A stretch of 64,000 nt of DNA from EX4484-217-1 sp964496035. GTDB lineage: Archaea > Thermoproteota > Thermoprotei_A > EX4484-217-1. The notes under the pieces were generated by a model. It searched no databases. It was not told the origin of the DNA and was given only the letters and a program-made list of their open reading frames with translations. The first letter of the stretch is position 1; every line of letters begins with the position of its first letter. The translations under genes were made by a program, and so were the position numbers. Where the stretch lies: positions 42,219-106,218 of the forward strand of contig CAZBXI010000001.1 in NCBI GenBank assembly GCA_964496035.1, in the 5' to 3' direction. Below, piece after piece: positions 42,799-51,793 of this stretch.

Positions 42799-45708
42799 AT
42801 GGAAGCAAAGCCAATAAATGATTTCGCTAAATTCCTTAATGATTTATCAGAGAAATGGTCTAGGAAGTGGTTTGAAAAGAGAATATTTGAAGCAGATCCT
42901 AACCCTAGGAAACCCAAGTTCTTCATAACTGCTGCGTTTCCCTACCCTAACTCGCCAATGCATATAGGTCATTGTAGAACATATACTATTACCGATATTT
43001 ATGCTAGATTTAAGAGAATGCAGGGATACAACGTACTCTTCCCTATGGGCTTTCACTACACTGGAACACCTATTCTAGCTATGGCTGAAGCTGTTGCTAA
43101 AGGAGATAAAGAACTCATAGACTTATTCTTAAATGTTTATTACATACCAAAGAAGGATATTGAGACACTAAAAACACCATTAGGTATGGCTAAATACTTT
43201 CATAAAGACTTCAAAGAGTCCATGATAAAAATAGGCTACAGTATTGATTGGAGAAGAGAATTCACAAGCATAACTCCTCAGTTTAGCCAATTTATTAAAT
43301 GGCAATTTACTAAGTTAAGGGAGAAAGGATACTTAACACAAGGAACACATCCCGTAGGTTGGTGTCCAGTACATCAAAACCCTGTAGGTCAACACGATAC
43401 TAAAGGCGATGTTGAGCCAGAAATAGGTGAACACACTTTAATACTTTTCGAAGGACCCAATGGCGAGAAATTCCCTTGTGCAACATTAAGACCCGAGACC
43501 GTTTTTGGAGTAACAAATGTTTGGGTTAACCCTGGAGCAACATATGTTTATGCTGAAGTAGACAGTAGCTTATGGGTGTTAAGCAAGCAAGCAGCATATA
43601 AGCTCACATTCCAGAATAGAAGAGTTAAAGTGCTTAAGAAAGTTAAAGGTACAGAACTGATAGGGCTTAAGGTCAAAAACCCTGCAACTAATACATACGT
43701 GCCTGTATTACCAGGCTACTTTGTTGACCCTAATAATGCTAGCGGGGTTGTAATGTCTGTTCCGGCACATGCGCCCTACGATTATGTTGCTTTAAAAGAA
43801 CTTATTGAGAATAGAAAGGATATACTTGAAAAACATGGTATAAGCATTGATGAGCTTAAACCAATATCCATAATTTCTGTCCCAGGGTACTCAGAATGTC
43901 CGGCTAGAGATGTTGTTGAAAAATTAAAGATAAAATCTCAGAAAGATCCAGAACTTGAAAAAGCAACTAAAGAAGTATACTCCATAGAATACCACAAAGG
44001 GGTAATGAAGAAAAATACTGGAAAATACTCTGGAAAACCTGTTAAAGAAGCTAAGGATGAAGTGAAGAGGGATCTTATAGCTGAGGGAAAAGCTGACATA
44101 ATGTATGAAATACTAAACAAGCCTGTTTACTGTAGGTGCGGAACGGAAGTTGTCGTTAAAATTCTTGAAAACCAATGGTTCATAGATTACTCTAGAGAAG
44201 ACTGGAAAGAACTAGCCAGGAAAGCCCTAAGAAGAATGCGCATAATACCCAAGGAAGCAAGAAAAGACTTTGAATACACGATAGAGTGGCTTAAAGAAAA
44301 AGCTTGTGCAAGACAAAGAGGGCTCGGCACAGAACTCCCCTGGAGCCCCGGATGGATTATTGAATCACTAAGTGATTCAACAATATACATGGCCTTCTAC
44401 ACTATAGCCAAACATATTAACAAATACGGTATAAGAGCTGAACAGTTAACAAACGAAGTCTTCGACTACATTTTCCTAGGACTAGGTAATGTAAAGGAAA
44501 TTTCAGCAAAAACGAAAATTCCAGAGAACATACTGAAAGAAATGAGAGAAGAGTTCCTCTACTGGTACCCTGTTGATAGCAGACATAGTGCTAAAGAGCT
44601 TATACCTAACCACTTAACGTTCTACATTTTCAATCACGTAGCAATATTCCCCGAAAAACATTGGCCCAAACAAATAGTTGCTAACGGTTTCGTGCTCTAC
44701 GAAGGAAAGAAAATGTCTAAGTCTTTAAGAAACATTATACCTTTAAGAATTGCAAGCAAAGTTTATGGTCCGGACACGGTTCGACTCACCCTTGCTGTTT
44801 CAGCTGAAACACCACAAGATGCAGATTTTAGTGCTAAATTAGCTCTATCTGTTCTTGAAAGATTAAGGAGGATGTATGAGCTAGCACTTAAGGTAGCTAT
44901 TTTAAAGGAGGAAAGTTTAGGAGAATCACATATTGATAGGTGGTTCTTAAGCGTAATTCAGAACAGAATAGCTCAAGTGACAAATGCACTTGAAGAATTA
45001 AGGGTAAGGGAAGCAGCAACAACTGTTCTTTACGCTATGGAGCAGGATCTTAAATGGTATCTAGAAAATGTGGAGAAGCCTTCAGCAAAAATACTTAAGT
45101 ATTTCTTCGATATCTGGGCTAGGCTATTATCTCCTTTCGCACCATTTATAGCTGAAGAAATATGGAACATACTTGGAAACAAGGGATTTGTCTCCATAGC
45201 CTCATGGCCTAAAGTTGAAAGCAAATACATTAACAGAGAAACTGAATTAAAAGAAGAATATTTCAGAAAATTAATAGCGGACATCAAGGAAATACTCAAA
45301 GTCACTAAGGTAAAGAAACCTAAGAAAATAGTGATTTACACGGCAGCTGCGTGGAAGAGGAAGATAGGAGAAATAGTAGCTGCAAACATGGATGGAAGCG
45401 ACGTTGAAGTATTTAGAAAAACCATAAAGCAAGTAATGAGCATGGATGAGATAAAAAGATACCGTAAAGAAGTAGTAGATGCTGTAAAGAACATTATAAA
45501 AATATTCAGGGAAGTTCCAGAACAATTAAGAGAGGAAATAGCTAAGATAGATGAGTATAGTGTTCTTGAAGAATTCAAGAAGAGAATAATGAAAGCTACA
45601 AATAGTTCAGAGGTTATTATCATGAAAGAGAAAAAAGCAACATATGATCCTCTTAGGAAAGCAAAATACGCATTACCTCTTAAACCAGCAATATATATTG
45701 AAGATTAG
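42799..45708 (+). CDS. leuS: Leucyl-tRNA synthetase
   Basis: The protein of about 969 residues is an archaeal/eukaryotic-type class I leucyl-tRNA synthetase. HIGH is MHIGH at residues 54-58 after FPYPNSP, and KMSKS is EGKKMSKSLRN near residue 638. The large editing domain includes TLRPETVFGVTNVWVNP. The C-terminal part has the archaeal anticodon-binding and C-terminal domains. ATG 42799 is used because GAGG precedes it and the extra codons upstream lie in the small zinc gene. It follows that gene on the same transcript. Confidence 0.95.
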   Translation: MEAKPINDFAKFLNDLSEKWSRKWFEKRIFEADPNPRKPKFFITAAFPYPNSPMHIGHCRTYTITDIYARFKRMQGYNVLFPMGFHYTGTPILAMAEAVAKGDKELIDLFLNVYYIPKKDIETLKTPLGMAKYFHKDFKESMIKIGYSIDWRREFTSITPQFSQFIKWQFTKLREKGYLTQGTHPVGWCPVHQNPVGQHDTKGDVEPEIGEHTLILFEGPNGEKFPCATLRPETVFGVTNVWVNPGATYVYAEVDSSLWVLSKQAAYKLTFQNRRVKVLKKVKGTELIGLKVKNPATNTYVPVLPGYFVDPNNASGVVMSVPAHAPYDYVALKELIENRKDILEKHGISIDELKPISIISVPGYSECPARDVVEKLKIKSQKDPELEKATKEVYSIEYHKGVMKKNTGKYSGKPVKEAKDEVKRDLIAEGKADIMYEILNKPVYCRCGTEVVVKILENQWFIDYSREDWKELARKALRRMRIIPKEARKDFEYTIEWLKEKACARQRGLGTELPWSPGWIIESLSDSTIYMAFYTIAKHINKYGIRAEQLTNEVFDYIFLGLGNVKEISAKTKIPENILKEMREEFLYWYPVDSRHSAKELIPNHLTFYIFNHVAIFPEKHWPKQIVANGFVLYEGKKMSKSLRNIIPLRIASKVYGPDTVRLTLAVSAETPQDADFSAKLALSVLERLRRMYELALKVAILKEESLGESHIDRWFLSVIQNRIAQVTNALEELRVREAATTVLYAMEQDLKWYLENVEKPSAKILKYFFDIWARLLSPFAPFIAEEIWNILGNKGFVSIASWPKVESKYINRETELKEEYFRKLIADIKEILKVTKVKKPKKIVIYTAAAWKRKIGEIVAANMDGSDVEVFRKTIKQVMSMDEIKRYRKEVVDAVKNIIKIFREVPEQLREEIAKIDEYSVLEEFKKRIMKATNSSEVIIMKEKKATYDPLRKAKYALPLKPAIYIED

Positions 45709-45731
45709 CTTTTATGCTACAGAGTACTTGT

Positions 45732-46460
45732 TTAAATGATAATGCTGTTTCTCTCTACCCTAATAACACCGTGCTTAGCAAGTTTTATTAAAATTCTTCT
45801 AGCCATACTTCTCTGAATATTAAGGTCATGTGAGATTATAGTAACAGCATCGCCTACGGTTAGCGGCCCATATTCTACTGATGCTTTTTGAAGAATTTTT
45901 AAAGCTTTCTTTAAGCCTTCAGATAAAGTATCGTAGATATCCTCCATTCCCTTACTTGACAGTTTTAATGTAATTTTTTCCGTAAATGTTTTGAAAGAGA
46001 AAATGTTTTGAGAAATTCTTGTACAATATACTCTAAGTATTCCTCTTAAACCATGAAGTGCTTTTGAAGGTTTCATATCGGTTATTATGGTGTAAAGCGG
46101 TGAAGTCTTCAAGACGTTTTCTCTGAAATTACTTATTGCACTTCTGTTTTCCGAAGGATCATGTATGTGTAAGCTTATTTTCCCTCCTATGTTAGGATTA
46201 AGATGATCTGATATGGAGACGTGGTTAATTAGGTCAACGTGATAGGTCTTCCCTATGTTTTCTAGAACCTCAGGCTTGAACGTTTTAGAATAATCAATTA
46301 ATATTATCTCTATATTGCCTATCTCGCTTAATATCTTGGCCATCATTACTGACTGAACTACTTGCTTAACCCACTCAATGTTACTTATAAATGCAATTCG
46401 CTTGTTTTGAGGCCATGATATTAGTTTTTCAAACGAGGGTATAATTAGGGTGTTCTTCAT
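45732..46460 (-). CDS. Unrecognised protein with C-terminal winged helix
   Basis: The 242-residue protein has an alpha/beta N-terminal part (IAFISNIEWVKQVVQSVMMAK, IEIILIDYSKTF, GKISLHIHDPS), which looks like a Rossmann-type fold. A winged-helix pattern follows at the end (VGDAVTIISHDLNIQRSMARRILIKLAKHGVIRV). It might be a small-molecule-sensing regulator. It converges with leuS. Nothing more can be said from motifs. Confidence 0.6.
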   Translation of the reverse strand: MKNTLIIPSFEKLISWPQNKRIAFISNIEWVKQVVQSVMMAKILSEIGNIEIILIDYSKTFKPEVLENIGKTYHVDLINHVSISDHLNPNIGGKISLHIHDPSENRSAISNFRENVLKTSPLYTIITDMKPSKALHGLRGILRVYCTRISQNIFSFKTFTEKITLKLSSKGMEDIYDTLSEGLKKALKILQKASVEYGPLTVGDAVTIISHDLNIQRSMARRILIKLAKHGVIRVERNSIII

Positions 46461-46524
46461 GGTTTCTCCTCGACTTATGAATAACGTTTAAACACATATA
46501 TACTGGTTTTCTCACTAACCTAAC

Positions 46525-46584
46525 TCAGATGATGTGGATATTAGCCCTCTGATGAAATGAAGAAACGCAGGCCTTACTGAATAC
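46525..46584 (+). ncRNA. Candidate C/D-box guide sRNA
   Basis: The order on the plus strand is ATGATGT (C, 46529-46535), a 13-base spacer, CTGATGA in which D' and C' overlap (46549-46555), a 21-base spacer, and CTGA (D, 46577-46580). The length near 55 bases and the 13-base spacer match archaeal C/D sRNAs. The overlap of D' and C' is unusual. The rRNA or tRNA target has not been found. Confidence 0.42.
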
Positions 46585-46913
46585 TACTCTTCTCTTAATT
46601 CCTCAAGCATTCTTCTGTACCTTTCCTCCATTATTCTCTCAAGCTCTGGCGGAATACCAAATCCAACAATATTTACCTTTACGTTCTTTACTCCTTCAAC
46701 TCTTCTAGTGTTTTCCTCTATAGAAGCTACTATGATATGAGCAATAGGGCAGAACGGTGTTGTGAGCATTAAATCCACTTCAGCATTACCTTCATCATCT
46801 ATTCTAATATCTCTAACAAAACCGCTATCAACAATATTTACACCTATTTCGGGGTCAACAATTTTCTTAAGATTCTCCCTAATTTTCTCGATTACCTTCT
46901 CCTTTTCAACCAT
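46584..46913 (-). CDS. MIP18/DUF59-family iron-sulfur assembly factor
   Basis: The protein of about 109 residues matches the MIP18 (DUF59, SufT-like) family. It has IRENLKKIVDPEIGVNIVDSGFVRDI, LMLTTPFCPIAHII and VKNVKVNIVGFGIPP, including the CP of the PFCP motif. These proteins help deliver Fe-S clusters. ATG 46913 (or 46919) is preferred over 46946, because the extra residues are not family-like. It is co-oriented with the winged-helix gene downstream. Confidence 0.85.
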   Translation of the reverse strand: MVEKEKVIEKIRENLKKIVDPEIGVNIVDSGFVRDIRIDDEGNAEVDLMLTTPFCPIAHIIVASIEENTRRVEGVKNVKVNIVGFGIPPELERIMEERYRRMLEELREE

Positions 46914-47003
46914 GAACATACACCATATGTTCAGATAGTTAAACATAACATCTAAAATATTAGTTTTACTAAAACTTCAAAAACAGAAAAACCCGTCCTC
47001 GAT

Positions 47004-48449
47004 ATGGAGTATACTGACATGGCAGTTAGTAAGAAAGTTGCTGTTCTAGGATTAGACGGTCTTTCGCAAGACTACTTAAATAAGCTCATAAATCATGGCA
47101 TCTTAACTTATACTAAACATTTAGTGAATTCAAGCCATACTACAATTTACAACTTAGAGTGTTTTCCGCCAACAACTCCTCCCTCATGGACCACTATACT
47201 TACAGGTGTAAACCCTGGGAAACATGGTATTTTTGCTTTCGATTATATTGAACCAAATACCTTAGAGCATAGATTATTCAACGCTACGCATCTTGAGCAT
47301 CCTAGAATTCATGAAATGTTATCTATACTTGAAATACCTTCAATAATGATAAACCCTATTCCAGGATACCCTCTCATACCAGCTAAGAACTCTAAGATAA
47401 TAAGTCACACAGTAATAGTTCCCAAGACTCAGTACTATCCGAAAAACAAGGACATGGAAAAGTACTGTAAGAAAATAGACCTAGCATTGAATATTCCCAA
47501 CAACACACTTAATGAATGTGAAAAGACTCTAATTAAATCACTAAACCTAGTTAAGGCAATTTTAGAGATAGTAGAGGATATGCTTCAAACAAGTAAATGG
47601 AACTTACTGTGGATAAATTTCCAAATACCGGACATAATATTACATAAGTGTGATTTCGAAATATTTACGAAGATTCTGAAAATGGAACGTAGACTCTTTA
47701 ATTACATAGACAGGCTTGTTAAGATTATGGATGAATTATCAGATTTTCTCATAATAGTTTCGGATCATGGGTTTTCTATGTACAATAAGCTTATTAGGAT
47801 AAATGATATTCTTGCTAATAAAGGCTATGTTGAGGCTGTAAATGAGTTTTCAAAAGCAGCGCTAAGAGAATATAGAGAGTTAAAACTTGAAATTGCAGGA
47901 AAAAGCACAAGCAGAACACGAAATTTCATGGTTAAACACGTAGACAAATATCGCTCCAAAGCCTTTTACATTTCAAAGTGGAATTTAGGAGTTTACGTTA
48001 AAGACGAGAAAATAGCGGACAAGATTATCAGGGTTTTAGGTAACGTTAAAGGTATAAAGTGGGTAAAAACTAGAGAGGAGATATACCATGGCCCTTATGT
48101 TAATAGAGCCCCCAAGCTGATTTTATGCCCTGATTTTGATAGTGGCTACTTACAATCTGATAATAAAATTGTAGGCAAAGAGTATGAAGAAGGTCTTTTT
48201 AAAGATCACCATCCCCTAGGCGTATTTATAGTTAAATCAAAAGATGTTGCACTGAAACGGAAACCTAAGGTAACAAATACTGTAGTAACACCACTTATAA
48301 TGTATATTCTTGAGATGCCTCTGCCGAAAATATCAGATGGTGTAGATGAACTCAAAAGCATACTTGCTGAAAAACCTAGTGTAATAAGGTTTAAAAACTA
48401 TACACCGAAGTGGAGGATATTAAAGAAAATAGTAAGCACATTAAAGTAG
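47004..48449 (+). CDS. Alkaline-phosphatase-superfamily phosphodiesterase
   Basis: The 481-residue protein shows the type I phosphodiesterase/nucleotide pyrophosphatase fold: VAVLGLDGLSQDYLNKLI, CFPPTTPPSWTTILTGVNPGKHG with the nucleophilic Thr after PPS, and the metal sites VSDHGFSMYN and KDHHPLGVFI. In archaea close relatives are of unknown substrate; phospholipid, nucleotide or glycan phosphoester work is possible. ATG 47019 is another start. It precedes a radical SAM gene by 25 bases. Confidence 0.85.
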   Translation: MEYTDMAVSKKVAVLGLDGLSQDYLNKLINHGILTYTKHLVNSSHTTIYNLECFPPTTPPSWTTILTGVNPGKHGIFAFDYIEPNTLEHRLFNATHLEHPRIHEMLSILEIPSIMINPIPGYPLIPAKNSKIISHTVIVPKTQYYPKNKDMEKYCKKIDLALNIPNNTLNECEKTLIKSLNLVKAILEIVEDMLQTSKWNLLWINFQIPDIILHKCDFEIFTKILKMERRLFNYIDRLVKIMDELSDFLIIVSDHGFSMYNKLIRINDILANKGYVEAVNEFSKAALREYRELKLEIAGKSTSRTRNFMVKHVDKYRSKAFYISKWNLGVYVKDEKIADKIIRVLGNVKGIKWVKTREEIYHGPYVNRAPKLILCPDFDSGYLQSDNKIVGKEYEEGLFKDHHPLGVFIVKSKDVALKRKPKVTNTVVTPLIMYILEMPLPKISDGVDELKSILAEKPSVIRFKNYTPKWRILKKIVSTLK

Positions 48450-48474
48450 TTAAGTAAGTACTTCGTGAAAAACC

Positions 48475-49551
48475 ATGAGTAAGTGGAAAATACTGCTTCT
48501 GTCAGCCAGATGGGATAGAATTAGAGTACCCATATATGAAGCTACTGCAAGGGGTAAACATATACCCTTACTTAAAACATTACTCAGCAATGCTTGTACT
48601 AATGAATGCAAGTACTGTATGTTTAGAAGAGGGTATAGGGTCGAGCGTAGAACATGGGATAAGAATGAACTAGTTAGAATAACTTTTCATCTTTGGAGAA
48701 GAGGAATAATTAAAGGCATATTTCTGAGTAGTGGCATTATTAAAGATCCCGAGACAACATCAGAGAAGCAAATTGAAGTAGCTGAAGAACTGAGAAGAAG
48801 GGGTTTTACGGGTTACATACATTTGAGGCTAATGCCCGGTATACCTAAGGACTATGTGTGGAGAGCTGCGGTTGTAGCTGATAGAGCCGGCGTAAACCTT
48901 GAAACAACATCTGAACACTATTTTAGCGAAATTGCTCCTGATAAGGGAAATTATGTTAATGACGTATTGAAGAGACTAGAATGGTTTTCTAGAGCATTAA
49001 AAATACTTTCTAAGCAAAGAGAAAGCCTTGGAGTAAAAGTAGGTTATTTAAGAGCTGGCATAGATACGCAAGTTATGGTTGGAGTTGTTGGAGAGAGCGA
49101 TTTAGAACATTTAAAACTTAGCGAAGAACTATACAGGAATTACAAATTAACTAGAATATATTTTAGCCCCTTCGAACCAATAATTGGCACCCCCTTCGAG
49201 AATAAGCCTCCATGCCCTCTGGACAGAGTGAAAAGACTGTACCAAGCAACTTTCCTACTTAGAGACTACGGATTCACATTAAACGACTTAAAAACGATAT
49301 TAGGTGATGATAACATGCTACCAGATATTGATCCTAAAGTTGCTTATGCGAAGATAAATAAGCATATGTTCCCTGTAAATATTAATGAAGCAACGTTTTT
49401 TGAAATAGTTAGAATACCAGGCATAGGACCTATTACAGCTAAGAAAATTCTGGAAATAAGGAACATTAAGGGCAAAATTACATTCGAGGATTTAAGCAGA
49501 ATCGTAGGTAGAACTAGGTTAAAACAGGTATTAAAGTACATTACATTTTAA
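48475..49551 (+). CDS. Radical SAM protein with C-terminal helix-hairpin-helix
   Basis: The 358-residue protein has an N-terminal radical SAM motif NACTNECKYCMFRRGY (C-x3-C-x2-C), a TIM-barrel body (GIFLSSGI, HLRLMPGIP, LETTSEHYF) and a C-terminal helix-hairpin-helix (INEATFFEIVRIPGIGPITAKKIL), which usually binds DNA. This family is called a putative DNA modification or repair radical SAM protein. Its usual partner with the DUF4130 fold is absent here. It is co-oriented with the phosphodiesterase-like gene before it. Confidence 0.86.
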   Translation: MSKWKILLLSARWDRIRVPIYEATARGKHIPLLKTLLSNACTNECKYCMFRRGYRVERRTWDKNELVRITFHLWRRGIIKGIFLSSGIIKDPETTSEKQIEVAEELRRRGFTGYIHLRLMPGIPKDYVWRAAVVADRAGVNLETTSEHYFSEIAPDKGNYVNDVLKRLEWFSRALKILSKQRESLGVKVGYLRAGIDTQVMVGVVGESDLEHLKLSEELYRNYKLTRIYFSPFEPIIGTPFENKPPCPLDRVKRLYQATFLLRDYGFTLNDLKTILGDDNMLPDIDPKVAYAKINKHMFPVNINEATFFEIVRIPGIGPITAKKILEIRNIKGKITFEDLSRIVGRTRLKQVLKYITF

Positions 49552-49562
49552 GCTATAGTTCT

Positions 49563-49580
49563 TTAAGGTAATTACCTTAA
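49563..49580. repeat. 18-base perfect palindrome upstream of the phosphohexuloisomerase gene
   Basis: TTAAGGTAATTACCTTAA reads the same on both strands and ends about 54 bases before the gene start. It is long enough for a dimeric operator site, and it also lies just after the preceding gene, so a terminator or transcript end is the other reading. Confidence 0.45.
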
Positions 49581-49633
49581 GTACCAGTATTCTTAAAACT
49601 CCGTTCCAACTATAACGCAAATTGGGGTATTAA

Positions 49634-50242
49634 GTGGCAGTATTTAAAAAGTCCATGAACGAAATAGCTACTTTCATAAAAAACTCTATTAGGCTCATAG
49701 ACGATAATGAAGTAGATAAAATGGTGAATGTACTTATTGAAGCATATAAAAATAGAGGAAGAAGAAAAATCCTAGTTATGGGTGCTGGCCGCTCCGGCCT
49801 CGTTGGAAGAGCTTTCGCTATGAGACTCATGCACTTAGGATATAATGCATACGTACTTGGCGATACAATAGTTCCTAGAATAGGTGAAGGAGACATAGTT
49901 GTTGCAATCTCTGGTTCTGGAAGAACAAAACTAATAATTACAGCTGCTGAAGCTGCTAAAGCAGTTGGTGCTACACTTATAGCTTTAACAACATATCCTG
50001 AATCACCCCTTGGAAAACTTGCAGATATTGTCGTAAGAATTCCAGGAAGAACTAAGATAGCTAAAGAGGAGGATTATTTTGCAAGACAAATATTAGGAAT
50101 ACATGAGCCACTTGCTCCTCTCGGAACATTATTCGAAGACACATGTATGGTATTTTTAGACGCACTAATTGTAGAGCTAATGCACAGACTTGGAAAAAAA
50201 GAAGAAGAAATAAGGCTACGACACGCAAACATTGAAATATGA
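49634..50242 (+). CDS. hxlB: 6-phospho-3-hexuloisomerase-like SIS protein
   Basis: The 202-residue protein is a single SIS domain: KILVMGAGRSGLVGRAFAMRLMHLG, VVAISGSGRT, GATLIALTTYPESPLGKLAD. These motifs and the length fit archaeal 6-phospho-3-hexuloisomerase, which converts hexulose-6-phosphate to fructose-6-phosphate in the ribulose monophosphate route to pentoses. The synthase partner (HPS) is not beside it. The start is GTG 49634, with GGGG twelve bases upstream. It overlaps the SplB-like gene by 4 bases. Confidence 0.86.
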   Translation: MAVFKKSMNEIATFIKNSIRLIDDNEVDKMVNVLIEAYKNRGRRKILVMGAGRSGLVGRAFAMRLMHLGYNAYVLGDTIVPRIGEGDIVVAISGSGRTKLIITAAEAAKAVGATLIALTTYPESPLGKLADIVVRIPGRTKIAKEEDYFARQILGIHEPLAPLGTLFEDTCMVFLDALIVELMHRLGKKEEEIRLRHANIEI

Positions 50243-51159
50243 GAGCAAAAACAATGTACGTACTTAGAATGTTTGATCCATGGAAAAACCCATTATGCAC
50301 GTGTCCTCCTAAGTACTCTCTACATCCATACACCGGTTGCAGTTTTAAGTGCTTATACTGCTACACTACATCATATATTAAGGCGAAAACAAGTACGCCG
50401 AAAAGGAATTTTCTAAGCAAATTACTTAGAGACCTAGTCAAGATGAACCCTCAATACCCGATAACAATAAGTAATAGTAGCGACCCTTATCCTCCAATAG
50501 AAACTACATTAGAGCTAACAAGAAACACACTAAAACTTCTACTTACTAGAGGACTTAAGGTCCAAATAGTAACCAAAAGTCCTTTAGTTGCCAGAGATAT
50601 AGATTTACTCTCGAAATATAATGCCTCAGTTAGTATAACTATAACTACATTGAAATCGAACATAGCCAAAATCATAGAACCTTATGCCCCACCACCCGAT
50701 TCAAGGTTGAGAGCTGTAAAAATTCTCGTAGAACACGGTATACCTGTAACTGTTAGGGTTGATCCTTTAATACCTTTTGTTAACGATGACCCCTATGATA
50801 TTTCGAAACTTGTTAGAACATTAGCTAACATAGGAGTACAACATATTGTTACATCAACATACAAAGTTAAACCAGACAATTTTAAGAGGATTTGTCAAGC
50901 ACTTCCCTCAATTAAAAACAGACTTAAAGAACTATATTACAGACTGGGAGAATTTAAACATGGATATAGGTATTTACCTAAAAAACTCAGAGAGGAAATG
51001 CTGAAAATAGTTATTGAAGAGGCTAAAAGCTACGGGTTAACATATTCAACATGTAGAGAAGGATTTCCCGAATTAAGAAACTCACCTACATGTGATGGAA
51101 CACACCTAATCCCTATAAGAGTGAAAACGAAGCTATTAGAGGAAACATTCCATGGTTAA
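50239..51159 (+). CDS. Radical SAM protein, spore photoproduct lyase-like (SplB/COG1533)
   Basis: The 306-residue protein has the radical SAM motif TGCSFKCLYCYTTSYI (C-x3-C-x2-C) right after the LHPYTG segment, then SNSSDPYPPIE and VTKSPLVARDIDLL, typical of the SplB-like COG1533 family. DNA photoproduct repair is the founding activity; archaeal members are mostly unassigned. Overlaps of 4 and 8 bases tie it to the SIS gene before it and the ITPase-like gene after it, so all three are probably one transcript. Confidence 0.85.
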   Translation: MRAKTMYVLRMFDPWKNPLCTCPPKYSLHPYTGCSFKCLYCYTTSYIKAKTSTPKRNFLSKLLRDLVKMNPQYPITISNSSDPYPPIETTLELTRNTLKLLLTRGLKVQIVTKSPLVARDIDLLSKYNASVSITITTLKSNIAKIIEPYAPPPDSRLRAVKILVEHGIPVTVRVDPLIPFVNDDPYDISKLVRTLANIGVQHIVTSTYKVKPDNFKRICQALPSIKNRLKELYYRLGEFKHGYRYLPKKLREEMLKIVIEEAKSYGLTYSTCREGFPELRNSPTCDGTHLIPIRVKTKLLEETFHG

Positions 51160-51736
51160 GATAATTATAGGTTCTAAAAATCCATCAAAAATTAGAGGAG
51201 TGAAAAAAGCATTTGAAAAAATGTTTAAAGAAAATGTGATAATTGCTTCTGTATCTGTAAAAACAAGTGTTCACCCGCAACCCATAGGTCTTGAAAACGT
51301 AATAAGAGGAGCTATAGAGAGAGCAGTTAATGCCAAGAAAAAAGCTAAAGAACTTTACGATTACTATGTAGGCGTTGAAGCAGGAATTATCCCTATTCCC
51401 TGCAGCATTACAGGGTATATGGATTTTCAAGTATCAGTAATAGTAGATAATGAAGACCGTATATCGCTTGGATTTGGTCCGGGCTTTGAGTTCCCTAAAG
51501 AAGTTGTAGATTACGTTGTTAAAGGATTAGGCGAAGCTGAAGACGTTATGGAGAAAATTTCAGGTATAAGAAACATAGGTGATAAGATGGGTGCAATAGG
51601 TTTCTTGACGAGAAACATAGTTACTAGGGAGAAACTATCAGAACTTGCTACAATTATGGCGTTAATACCTAGACTAAATGCGAAACTCTATACTAACCTT
51701 CCTAAGGTAAGCGAAGTACTTAAAAAACTCCATTAG
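51152..51736 (+). CDS. Inosine/xanthosine triphosphatase-like (DUF84/YjjX)
   Basis: The 194-residue protein matches the YjjX/DUF84 family: IIGSKNPSKIRGVKKAFEKMF, HPQPIGLENVIRGAIERA, YYVGVEAGI and the GFGPGFEFP loop. It is expected to hydrolyse ITP and XTP that arise by deamination, and so keep the nucleotide pool clean. Its start overlaps the SplB-like gene by 8 bases. Confidence 0.88.
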   Translation: MVKIIIGSKNPSKIRGVKKAFEKMFKENVIIASVSVKTSVHPQPIGLENVIRGAIERAVNAKKKAKELYDYYVGVEAGIIPIPCSITGYMDFQVSVIVDNEDRISLGFGPGFEFPKEVVDYVVKGLGEAEDVMEKISGIRNIGDKMGAIGFLTRNIVTREKLSELATIMALIPRLNAKLYTNLPKVSEVLKKLH

Positions 51737-51743
51737 CAAAAAC

Positions 51744-51752
51744 GTTTATACC
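51744..51752 (+). promoter_or_regulatory. Likely TATA box for the gene at 51794
   Basis: GTTTATACC lies about 46 bases before ATG 51794. GGTGT lies six bases before that ATG. Confidence 0.45.
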
Positions 51753-51793
51753 TTAATGATAATATTCATGAACTTTTAGATTACGGTGTAACT

